A DNA stretch of 6,869 bases from Bacteroidota bacterium (GCA_003648395.1 QMPB01000239.1:1-6869); one strand, 5' to 3'; positions 1-5,644 are shown, counted from the first letter of the stretch. Notes: a model not told the origin generated them from the sequence alone. Numbers and translations: made by a program.

Positions 1-229
1 CTCCAGCAATTACATCTACCTCTGGATACAGCTCTGCAATTACTTTTGAGAATTCCTCTGGAATGTAAGTTCTAACATCAGTGTAGGACAAGGTTTTACG
101 ATTATCGCAATAAATTGGTGATATCCATCCAGAAGCCCATGTAAATGGCTCCTTTTTATTTAACTTTACGGCTTGAATTTTTAGTAAATATTCTGCCGTT
201 TTTCTTGCGGTTTCTTTTTTAATATCCAT
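1..229 (-). CDS. pyrE: Orotate phosphoribosyltransferase, N-terminal part (gene runs off the left edge)
   Basis: The enzyme joins orotate to PRPP to give orotidine 5'-phosphate, the fifth step of de novo pyrimidine synthesis, in the cytoplasm. Reading the minus strand from the ATG at 229-227 gives 76 open residues up to the window edge. After an N-terminal helix (MDIKKETARKTAEYLL) comes the conserved stretch PFTWASGW at residues 28-35, followed by SPIYCDNRKTLSY at 37-49, which is the family's orotate-site region in its Bacteroidota form. The PRPP-binding loop would lie outside the window. The start is chosen because the N-terminal length fits the family. The gene is divergent from the Nudix gene and their start codons overlap by two bases, so its promoter and any ribosome-binding signal must lie inside the Nudix coding sequence. 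I am confident of the family; only the 5' third of the gene is visible. Confidence 0.93.
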   Translation of the reverse strand, partial: MDIKKETARKTAEYLLKIQAVKLNKKEPFTWASGWISPIYCDNRKTLSYTDVRTYIPEEFSKVIAELYPEVDVIAG

Positions 230-845
230 GGCACAAATTTATAAAGTTTTTAAGGATAATACAGCGTTTTTTATAACCAATAATACTAATTCTATTAACA
301 ATAATAGAAATGAAATTATTAGAATTAATAAAGCTGCTGATATTATTGAAATTATTTCAAACAAATCAATTGGCAATCCAGAATCAACAATAATTATTCA
401 ATGCGATGATTTTGATAATGCAATTGAAGTAATGGAAAAACACTATATCCCAAAAGTTGCTGCTGGTGGTTGGGTTTATAATGAAAAAGGCCAATTACTT
501 TTCATCAAACGATGGGATATTTGGGACATTCCAAAGGGTCATCTTGAAAAAGGAGAAACATTGGAGGAATGTGCCATTAGAGAAGTTGAAGAAGAAACTG
601 GAATCAATAACATAAAAATAGTAGAGAAACTTGGAATTAGTCGTCATATTTTCTCAAAAAATGGAAAAGAAAAACTAAAGGTAACTCATTGGTATAAAAT
701 GCAAACTAGCTTTAATGGAGAACTAAGGCCTCAACTAGAAGAAGATATTAAAGAAGTGAAATGGGTAGAAAATTCTAATATTGATTCATATTTAGAAAAA
801 TCCTGGAAATCATTGAAGGAATTCTATTTCTCAAATATTAGATAG
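228..845 (+). CDS. Nudix hydrolase with an extra N-terminal domain
   Basis: This is a 205-residue Nudix-family pyrophosphohydrolase, which cleaves nucleoside diphosphates linked to another group (X), probably in the cytoplasm; the substrate cannot be read from the sequence. The Nudix box is complete at residues 104-126: G104, E110, R118-E119, E122-E123 and G125 fit GX5EX7REUXEEXGU, and the catalytic helix residues that bind metal are present. Just before it is WDIWDIPKGH, as in MutT/Ap4A-hydrolase-like members. The Nudix domain covers roughly residues 74-205. Residues 1-70 form an additional N-terminal region (starting MAQIYKVF), as in many Bacteroidota Nudix proteins of about 200 residues. 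The ATG overlaps that of divergent pyrE. lolD follows after 31 bp in the same direction, so co-transcription is possible. Family call is firm; substrate is unknown. Confidence 0.9.
   Translation: MAQIYKVFKDNTAFFITNNTNSINNNRNEIIRINKAADIIEIISNKSIGNPESTIIIQCDDFDNAIEVMEKHYIPKVAAGGWVYNEKGQLLFIKRWDIWDIPKGHLEKGETLEECAIREVEEETGINNIKIVEKLGISRHIFSKNGKEKLKVTHWYKMQTSFNGELRPQLEEDIKEVKWVENSNIDSYLEKSWKSLKEFYFSNIR
234..241 (-). promoter_or_regulatory. Candidate -7 box for pyrE
   Basis: The minus strand reads TAAATTTG here, an exact match to the Bacteroidota -7 consensus TAnnTTTG. It lies 4 nt before the pyrE ATG, so transcription would begin at or almost at the start codon, implying a leaderless or near-leaderless mRNA. 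No TTG (-33 element) is seen at the expected distance. The box lies within codons 3-5 of the Nudix gene. The 12-mer TTATAAATTTGT that contains it recurs at 1642-1653, upstream of another gene. In DNA this AT-rich, single matches also occur by chance. Confidence 0.35.
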
Positions 846-876
846 CTTCTATTAAGAATATTCATAAATTCGCAAT

Positions 877-1533
877 ATGATAAAAGCAGTAGATATACGA
901 AAAAGCTTTGGAGAATTAGAAGTTTTAAAAGGTATTAACCTTGAAATAAACAAGAGTGAGATAGTTAGTATTACAGGCCCATCTGGCGCAGGAAAAACCA
1001 CTCTACTTCAGATACTTGGCAGCCTTGAAAACCCTACTTCAGGTAAGATTTTTATTAATAATACAGAATTAGGGAAGCTTAATTCTACAGAACTTGCAAA
1101 ATATAGAAATAAACATATTGGTTTTGTTTTTCAATTTCACCATTTATTGCCAGAATTCGATGCACTAGAAAATGTTTTTATCCCTGCCCTTATTGCTAAG
1201 AAATCGAAAAAAGAAGCAGAAAAAAATGCTCTTGAAATTCTTAATTATATGGGATTAAAAGACAGGATTCATCACAAGCCAAATGAACTATCAGGAGGTG
1301 AACAACAAAGAGTGGCTATTGCAAGAGCTTTAATAAATAAACCAGATGTTATTTTTGCTGATGAACCTTCAGGTAACCTTGATGTTAAACGTTCTGATGA
1401 ACTTCACAATTTGTTTTTCAATCTTAGAGATGAATTTGGACAAACTTATGTGATTGTTACTCACAACAAAGAGCTTGCTGATAGAGCTGACAGCAAAATT
1501 GTGATTGAGGATGGAGTGATAAGTTTGGAGTGA
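877..1533 (+). CDS. lolD: Lipoprotein-releasing ABC transporter ATPase LolD
   Basis: This is the ATP-binding subunit of the LolCDE-type inner-membrane complex, which extracts lipoproteins for transfer to the outer membrane. All ABC ATPase motifs are intact in 218 residues: Walker A GPSGAGKT at 34-41, Q-loop Q86, signature LSGGEQQR at 138-145, Walker B VIFADEP at 158-164 with catalytic E163, and H-loop H196. The stretch [16 protein letters not shown] at 85-100 is very typical of LolD rather than FtsE or MacB. The length is normal for the family. No LolC/E permease gene is in the window, so the partner is encoded elsewhere. A one-mismatch -7-like box (TAAATTCG, 865-872) sits 4 nt before the ATG. 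The stop codon lies inside a 14-bp tandem duplication, so the last residues depend on repeat copy number. An MacB-like ATPase role is the main alternative. Confidence 0.88.
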   Translation: MIKAVDIRKSFGELEVLKGINLEINKSEIVSITGPSGAGKTTLLQILGSLENPTSGKIFINNTELGKLNSTELAKYRNKHIGFVFQFHHLLPEFDALENVFIPALIAKKSKKEAEKNALEILNYMGLKDRIHHKPNELSGGEQQRVAIARALINKPDVIFADEPSGNLDVKRSDELHNLFFNLRDEFGQTYVIVTHNKELADRADSKIVIEDGVISLE

Positions 1534-1554
1534 TAAGTTTGGAGTTCGGAGTTC
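1513..1554 (+). repeat. Heptamer-based tandem repeat across the lolD stop codon
   Basis: The 14-mer GGAGTGATAAGTTT occurs twice without a gap (1513-1526 and 1527-1540), followed by GGAGTTC twice (1541-1554). The whole 42 bp thus parses into six 7-bp units: GGAGTGA, TAAGTTT, GGAGTGA, TAAGTTT, GGAGTTC, GGAGTTC. The lolD TGA (1531-1533) is in the second 14-mer. The unit length of 7 is the same as in the GAATTAA array at 5098-5181, though the sequence is unrelated. Confidence 0.85.
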
Positions 1555-1644
1555 TGTTTCGGACTTATTAAATATCTTGATAACTTGTGAAAAAAAACCA
1601 TCTATTAACTTTTATCTCAGGCTAATATATCCCATAATTTATTA

Positions 1645-1652
1645 TAAATTTG
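1645..1652 (+). promoter_or_regulatory. Candidate -7 box for the membrane-protein/dapF unit
   Basis: TAAATTTG is an exact match to the Bacteroidota -7 consensus TAnnTTTG. It sits in the 149-bp gap after lolD, 30 bp before the TTG start of the next gene, so a transcript starting a few bases downstream would have a leader of roughly 25 nt. I see no convincing -33 TTG at the usual distance. The surrounding 12-mer TTATAAATTTGT (1642-1653) is identical to the one before pyrE. Apart from the repeat just after lolD and an A8 run at 1590-1597, the rest of this gap shows no structure. Confidence 0.45.
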
Positions 1653-1682
1653 TACACTAATAGCTTCTAACAACAAGATACA

Positions 1683-2486
1683 TTGGGCACAATAATTAAA
1701 CATTCTAAAACCTACTTCATACTTGGACTCCTTATTGGTTTAGGAGTTGGAATAATTTTCGGTCTATATACTAAAAACAAGGAGAGTATTACAGAGTTAT
1801 CATCTGTAATATTCAACTATGCTGATAGTAGCTTAAACTCAAAAAATATAAGCCAAAATATGCCAAAACATATAATAGAAAAGGCGAAACCAAAAAAAAG
1901 TAAAAAGAAAAAAAGAAAGAAAAAAATAGTATTACAAGATAGCTTACATAAAGACAGTATTACAATACTTAATGACAGCATTAATTCTAAAGATACATTA
2001 CTTATTGACACTTGTAGTAGTTTACAAAATGACAGCTTAGCTTGTGACACATTAATTGATTACAATATTGATAGTATTTCCATCAATGATACTATTACTC
2101 TTTTTCAAGAAGAAGATGATACTACAACATATAAAGATGATGAGATGATAATAGCTCAAGATGAGTTAATTTATTCAGAGTATATAACTCCTCAAGGTAA
2201 AAAAAGTGATTTTCTGTGTAGTACTGATGGCAAACTTGATAGCATATTAACAAATAATATTGTTACACGCAATCAGGAAGGTTTATTTGTAGAATTTTGG
2301 CGTTCGCCATTAAACTCTACAGGTTATAAATTAACCCACAACACTCTAATTCTTTATGGTTTTTATCAATATAAAGCTGTCAGTCTGAAATACTTAAAGA
2401 CTGGACGACTAAGAATACAGTACCTCTCTGAAAGCTTTGAAATAACTTGCAGTGATAAGTTTGTTCCATTACAAATTTCTAAATAA
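1683..2486 (+). CDS. Uncharacterised single-pass membrane protein with poly-Lys and Asp-Ser/Thr repeat linker
   Basis: I do not recognise this 267-residue protein. Residues 11-29 (YFILGLLIGLGVGIIFGLY) form one hydrophobic, glycine-rich membrane segment near the N-terminus, most simply an anchor. Residues 68-81 are almost entirely Lys/Arg with one Ser and two Pro. Residues 86-138 are a low-complexity linker carrying about nine D-[ST]-[ILC] motifs. Residues about 155-267 look like a compact C-terminal domain with beta-type alternation and the feature FVEFWRSPLNSTGYKLT at 202-218. The start is the TTG at 1683: the in-frame stop TAA at 1668-1670 blocks extension, there is no earlier ATG, and the first in-frame ATG (residue 60) would remove the membrane segment. 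A candidate -7 box lies 30 bp upstream. dapF starts 7 bp after the stop, suggesting co-transcription. Several A-runs of 7-8 bases in the Lys codons are slippage-prone. Confidence 0.75.
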   Translation: MGTIIKHSKTYFILGLLIGLGVGIIFGLYTKNKESITELSSVIFNYADSSLNSKNISQNMPKHIIEKAKPKKSKKKKRKKKIVLQDSLHKDSITILNDSINSKDTLLIDTCSSLQNDSLACDTLIDYNIDSISINDTITLFQEEDDTTTYKDDEMIIAQDELIYSEYITPQGKKSDFLCSTDGKLDSILTNNIVTRNQEGLFVEFWRSPLNSTGYKLTHNTLILYGFYQYKAVSLKYLKTGRLRIQYLSESFEITCSDKFVPLQISK

Positions 2487-2493
2487 TCTCCAT

Positions 2494-3291
2494 ATGACAA
2501 TCAAATTTTATAAATACCATGGTGCGGGAAATGATTTTGTAATAATTGATAACAGAATTACTCACTATCAATTAAGCACTAAGCAAATTGCTCTACTATG
2601 TCATCGTAGATTTGGAATTGGAGCAGATGGTTTTATGACAATTGAAAATGATGAAAAATTAGATTTCAGAATGAAGTACTATAATTCTGATGGTGCAGAA
2701 GGGAGTATGTGTGGAAATGGTGGTAGATGTATTGTTGCTTTTGCTAAAAAGCTTGAAATAATTTCTAATATTACAACCTTCATTGCTACTGATGGAATTC
2801 ATGAAGCAAAAATTAATTCTAACAATGGAAATATTCTTGATATTAGTTTAAAGATGAATGATGTTGATAATATTTCAACAAATAATGATTCATACTTTTT
2901 AGATACTGGTTCTCCGCATCATATTAGTTTTGTAAACGATGTGGATACAATAGATGTATATAATAAAGGAAAAGAAATAAGATATTCAGACTTCTATAAA
3001 AAGACAAATGGAACAAATGTGAATTTTATAGAAATAAAAGATGATTATCTTAAAATTCGCACTTATGAAAGAGGTGTAGAAGATGAAACTTATGCTTGCG
3101 GTACAGGTGCTACAGCTGCCGCCATTGCGTATGCATATAAAGAGGGCATTTATAATAAAGAGATAAGAATCAAGGCAATTGGTGGTGATTTAAGTCTTAG
3201 CTTTAATTTTATTAAAGATGAAAATATGTTTAAAGATGTTGTACTTAGAGGACCTGCAGAGATTGTGTTTTCGGGTACAATAGAAATATAA
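2494..3291 (+). CDS. dapF: Diaminopimelate epimerase
   Basis: DapF interconverts LL- and meso-diaminopimelate, the last step before meso-DAP enters peptidoglycan or is decarboxylated to lysine. It is a cofactor-independent, two-cysteine cytoplasmic racemase. Both catalytic cysteines are present: C73 in SMCGNGGRC (71-79) and C202 in ACGTGATAAA (201-210). The N-terminal signature KYHGAGNDF is at residues 7-15, and YNSDGAEGSMCGNG spans 63-76. The predicted length of 265 is close to the usual 270-280. I chose the ATG at 2494 rather than the in-frame ATG at 2452. The family normally begins a few residues before the HGAGNDF motif, and the longer form would overlap the preceding gene by 35 bp. It follows the membrane-protein gene by 7 bp, so the two probably share a transcript. 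Confidence 0.96.
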   Translation: MTIKFYKYHGAGNDFVIIDNRITHYQLSTKQIALLCHRRFGIGADGFMTIENDEKLDFRMKYYNSDGAEGSMCGNGGRCIVAFAKKLEIISNITTFIATDGIHEAKINSNNGNILDISLKMNDVDNISTNNDSYFLDTGSPHHISFVNDVDTIDVYNKGKEIRYSDFYKKTNGTNVNFIEIKDDYLKIRTYERGVEDETYACGTGATAAAIAYAYKEGIYNKEIRIKAIGGDLSLSFNFIKDENMFKDVVLRGPAEIVFSGTIEI

Positions 3292-3336
3292 ATAAGTTGT
3301 TATAAACAAATTACTTTGTTAAACTTTTATCTCTCG

Positions 3337-3358
3337 CCTGTCTGCTGATTCAGGCAGG
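3337..3358. repeat. GC-rich palindrome in the dapF-GNAT gap
   Basis: CCTGTCTG (3337-3344) pairs with CAGGCAGG (3351-3358) as an 8-bp stem with one G-T wobble and a 6-nt loop, CTGATT. It stands out as an island of G and C in a very AT-rich 161-bp gap. No T-run follows on either strand, so it does not look like an ordinary intrinsic terminator. It resembles the short interspersed palindromes found between genes in many bacterial genomes. Whether it recurs in this genome cannot be seen from one window. Confidence 0.6.
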
Positions 3359-3452
3359 TAAAGACACGAAACTTTGATAATAAGATAATTACATAAATAT
3401 AGTAAAATGTTTCAATTACCTATTTTATAAGTATTTATAAAACTAATAATAG

Positions 3453-3953
3453 ATGGATATTAAATTTAGAGAAATTGATTTGGAAGATGCTGATTTTATT
3501 CTTGAAATAGAGAATAATAAAGATATTTGGAAAGTAAGCCACACTACTGAAGAATTCTCAAAAAAAGATATTGAACTCTTTATTGCTAGAAATATATTAG
3601 AAGGACTTTCTTCGCATCAGAAAAGATGGATAATTACTTTTAATGATATTAAGTGTGGATGTGTTGATTTATTTGATTTTGATGAAAACAATAAAAGAGC
3701 TGGTATTGGGATTGTGATACATAAAGACTTCCAAAATAAAGATATTGCTTCTAAATCTCTATATAAATTTATTAAGTACTGTAAGAAAGACCTTGAATTA
3801 CATCAACTCTACTGTACTATTTTGAAAGACAACTATAATAGTATTAAACTTTTTACTAAAATTGGTTTTCAAAAAACTGGTCAGAGAAAAGACTGGATTT
3901 TATATAAAAATAAATATTTTGATGAAATATTTTATCAATTAATACTAAAGTAA
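3453..3953 (+). CDS. GNAT-family N-acetyltransferase (RimJ/RimL-like)
   Basis: This 166-residue protein has the one-domain GNAT fold and would transfer an acetyl group from acetyl-CoA to an amine; the acceptor is unknown. It starts with IKFREIDLEDADFILEIEN (3-21), a typical beta1-alpha1 opening. Motif A, which forms the acetyl-CoA pyrophosphate site, is AGIGIVIHKDFQNKDIASKSL at 83-103. The usual [QR]xxGx[GA] appears as QNKDIA (94-99), with Asp in place of the conserved Gly, a visible divergence. Motif B is NYNSIKLFTKIGFQKTGQ (127-144), the common N-x-x-[SA]-x-x-[LF]-x-x-x-[GL]-F pattern. The stop TAA overlaps the mltG start by one base (TAATG), indicating translational coupling. The position between dapF and mltG suggests, without proof, an envelope-related role. 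Family is firm; substrate is open. Confidence 0.88.
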   Translation: MDIKFREIDLEDADFILEIENNKDIWKVSHTTEEFSKKDIELFIARNILEGLSSHQKRWIITFNDIKCGCVDLFDFDENNKRAGIGIVIHKDFQNKDIASKSLYKFIKYCKKDLELHQLYCTILKDNYNSIKLFTKIGFQKTGQRKDWILYKNKYFDEIFYQLILK

Positions 3954-4993
3954 TGAGCTCAAAAAAAGCAATAATATTTTTTGTAATAGCACTACTCCTA
4001 TTCATGGGGATATTTAGTGCATTCTATGCCTATAAACAATTTTCTAAACCAATTATTAAAATTGAAGGAAAGAAAACAGCAATTATTTATATTCCTACAG
4101 GAGCTAGATATAATGATGTACTAAATATATTAGATAATAATCAGTATCTAACTGATAAAAAAGTATTTGATTTTTTTGCAGAAAAAAAGAAATATAAAGA
4201 TAATATTAAGGCTGGAAAATTTGAAATTAAAGATGGATTAACAGTTAATGAGCTAATTAATATATTGCGTTCAGGAAATCAGAAAGCTGTTATAGTTACA
4301 TTTAATAATATTAGATTCCTTCCGAAATTAGCAAGTATAGTTAGCAAAAAGCTAGAGTTTGATTCTTTAGAATTAATGAGCCTACTAACTAATAAAGAGT
4401 ATATTGCTTCTCTGGGTTACAATGAGAATACAATTATTTCACTTTTTCTACCTAATACATATGAGTTTTGGTGGAATACTAGTGCCGATGAGTTTATTAA
4501 AAGAATGCAGAAAGAGCATGATAAATTTTGGAATAAAGATAGAATACAAAAAGCAAAAAATATAAACTTAAAGCCTATTGAAGTGTCAATTTTAGCTTCT
4601 ATAGTACAAGAAGAGACAAATAAGACTTCTGAAATGTCACGTATTGCAGGAGTTTATATGAATAGACTAAGAGTTGGGATGATGCTACAAGCCGACCCTA
4701 CTGCGAGATTTGCCTATGGTGATTTTAGTGTAAAACGTGTGAGATATGACTACTTAAAAATAGACTCTCCTTATAATACCTATATGTATAAGGGGCTTCC
4801 TCCTGGTCCTATTTGTATGCCAAATCCCATTACAATAGACAAAGTATTGGATTATGAAAAGCATAAGTATTATTATTTCTGTGCAAAAGCAGATAATTCT
4901 GGCACTCACGTTTTTGAGCACAATTTAAGAGCACATAATAGAAACGCTAGAGCATATCATAGATACCTAAACAAACTAAAAATCAGAAGGTAA
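3953..4993 (+). CDS. mltG: Endolytic murein transglycosylase MltG
   Basis: MltG is an inner-membrane lytic transglycosylase that cuts nascent glycan strands internally and is thought to set glycan chain length. Here it has 346 residues. A single membrane segment at about 6-27 (AIIFFVIALLLFMGIFSAFYAY) anchors it, leaving the rest in the periplasm. Residues about 36-108 fit the small LysM-like subdomain (TGARYNDVLNIL, then AGKFEIKDGLTVNELINIL). The YceG catalytic domain follows, with LPNTYEFWW at 167-175, the catalytic motif LASIVQEET at 214-222, GVYMNRLRVGMMLQADPT at 233-250, and the C-terminal YNTYMYKGLPPGPICMPN at 274-291. By alignment with the usual SIVxxET motif, the catalytic acid is E221; the Glu often seen two residues earlier is Gln219 here. 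Its start is coupled to the GNAT gene by TAATG. Confidence 0.95.
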   Translation: MSSKKAIIFFVIALLLFMGIFSAFYAYKQFSKPIIKIEGKKTAIIYIPTGARYNDVLNILDNNQYLTDKKVFDFFAEKKKYKDNIKAGKFEIKDGLTVNELINILRSGNQKAVIVTFNNIRFLPKLASIVSKKLEFDSLELMSLLTNKEYIASLGYNENTIISLFLPNTYEFWWNTSADEFIKRMQKEHDKFWNKDRIQKAKNINLKPIEVSILASIVQEETNKTSEMSRIAGVYMNRLRVGMMLQADPTARFAYGDFSVKRVRYDYLKIDSPYNTYMYKGLPPGPICMPNPITIDKVLDYEKHKYYYFCAKADNSGTHVFEHNLRAHNRNARAYHRYLNKLKIRR

Positions 4994-5038
4994 ACAAATA
5001 ACATATATATACATCTACATATTTCAATTATTATTTAA

Positions 5039-5046
5039 TATATTTG
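5039..5046 (+). promoter_or_regulatory. Candidate -7 box for the thioredoxin-like gene
   Basis: TATATTTG matches TAnnTTTG exactly and lies 46 bp after the mltG stop. A transcript starting a few bases further on would carry the whole GAATTAA array in a leader of about 165 nt before the ATG at 5216. No clear -33 TTG is visible. The match could be chance in this AT-rich gap. Confidence 0.4.
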
Positions 5047-5097
5047 CAGTGACAATATGACATTTTAACTCTAACGGCATGGAAAGTGCTTAATTGA

Positions 5098-5181
5098 GAA
5101 TTAAGAATTAAGAATTAAGAATTAAGAATTAAGAATTAAGAATTAAGAATTAAGAATTAAGAATTAAGAATTAGGAATTAA
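5098..5181 (+). repeat. 12-copy GAATTAA heptanucleotide tandem repeat
   Basis: The unit GAATTAA is repeated without interruption ten times (5098-5167), followed by one variant GAATTAG (5168-5174) and one more perfect copy (5175-5181), 84 bp in all. The 7 bases before it, TAATTGA, look like a decayed copy. Because 7 is not a multiple of 3, TAA stops recur in all three plus-strand frames, so the array is not coding. It lies 34 bp before the thioredoxin-like gene, downstream of the candidate promoter. The rest of the 222-bp mltG-trx gap is featureless AT-rich DNA. Confidence 0.97.
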
Positions 5182-5215
5182 TGCAAATATCAAATAATAA
5201 ATAATAAATACAAAT

Positions 5216-5566
5216 ATGACTTTACAAACAAACTTAGAGCACCTTGTAACAGCTGCTGATTTTCAGAATGTAATAGAGAATAACGAAAATGTAATGATTT
5301 GCTGTGGCAGAATGGGTCCAATGTGTGTGCCTGTATATGCAATTATGGAAGATCTAGAGAAAAGCGGAAAATATGACAATGTGAAATTTGTAGATATGCT
5401 TTTTGACAATCCAGATGCTTATGTAGTTCGTAACTTACCTGAGTGTAGTGGTTTTATGGGACTTCCTTTTACAATATATTATAAAAACGGTAAAATTGTT
5501 AGAGCAACATCAAGTATTCAAAATTTAGATCAAGTATTAGATGTTCTTGACTCTGAATTCAAATAA
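5216..5566 (+). CDS. Atypical thioredoxin-like protein with CC-x6-C instead of CGPC
   Basis: This 116-residue protein has the thioredoxin layout: an N-terminal helix, strand ENVMICC (24-30), active-site region, helix VPVYAIMEDLEKSG (38-51), strand VKFVDMLF (56-63), the cis-Pro segment GLPFTIYYKNGKIV (82-95), and a C-terminal helix. The active site is unusual. Aligning C37 with the second Cys of CGPC, without gaps, gives GPMC (34-37): the nucleophilic Cys becomes Gly34, and the buried Asp of thioredoxin becomes Ile28. A Cys pair, C29-C30, lies seven residues before C37, so a CCGRMGPMC redox loop may replace the classic motif. C77, shortly before the cis-Pro, is a fourth cysteine. There is no signal peptide. 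trxB begins 78 bp downstream in the same direction, so it is probably the substrate of that reductase. The thioredoxin fold is well supported; the redox mechanism is inference. Confidence 0.85.
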   Translation: MTLQTNLEHLVTAADFQNVIENNENVMICCGRMGPMCVPVYAIMEDLEKSGKYDNVKFVDMLFDNPDAYVVRNLPECSGFMGLPFTIYYKNGKIVRATSSIQNLDQVLDVLDSEFK

Positions 5567-5581
5567 AATAATCAACTAATT

Positions 5582-5632
5582 TATAGCTTGACATATTATG
5601 ACATATAGTCTTAATTTTCAAGCTATATTTTT
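5582..5632 (+). terminator. Hairpin plus T-run between the thioredoxin-like gene and trxB
   Basis: TATAGCTTGA (5582-5591) and TCAAGCTATA (5618-5627) form a perfect 10-bp stem, followed directly by TTTTT (5628-5632). The 26-nt loop can fold further, as GACATAT (5590-5596) and ATATAGTC (5603-5610) pair with one bulge in competition with the outer stem's tip. The stem is AT-rich, so termination may be partial and act as an attenuator that lowers trxB relative to the upstream gene. A weak promoter-like arrangement lies in the same bases: TTG at 5588-5590 and TAATTTTC (one mismatch to TAnnTTTG) at 5612-5619, 21 bp apart. Confidence 0.55.
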
Positions 5633-5644
5633 ATACAATAAGTT

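Noticed and set aside
41..48. TACTTTTG inside pyrE as the Nudix promoter
   Set aside because: It matches TAnnTTTG but lies about 180 bp before the gene with no -33 element; such matches are common in AT-rich DNA.
1533..1568. ATAAGT/ACTTAT pairing after lolD as a terminator
   Set aside because: A 6-bp AT-rich stem with a 24-nt loop and no T-run is too weak to call.
1817..2050. Minus-strand open frame of 77 codons
   Set aside because: It lies wholly inside the plus-strand membrane-protein gene. Its Phe/Leu-rich product is the reverse of the poly-Lys A-tracts, with no family features.
2452..2493. Longer dapF start adding 14 residues
   Set aside because: The family starts just before the KYHGAGNDF signature, and the extension would overlap the preceding gene.
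3305..3320. AACAAA-TTAC-TTTGTT inverted repeat after dapF as a terminator
   Set aside because: The stem has only six AT-rich pairs and is followed by AAAC rather than a T-run; this is expected by chance here.
5098..5181. GAATTAA array as a CRISPR or an origin iteron set
   Set aside because: The units are 7 bp with no spacers, and no replication or cas gene is nearby, so it is a simple tandem repeat.
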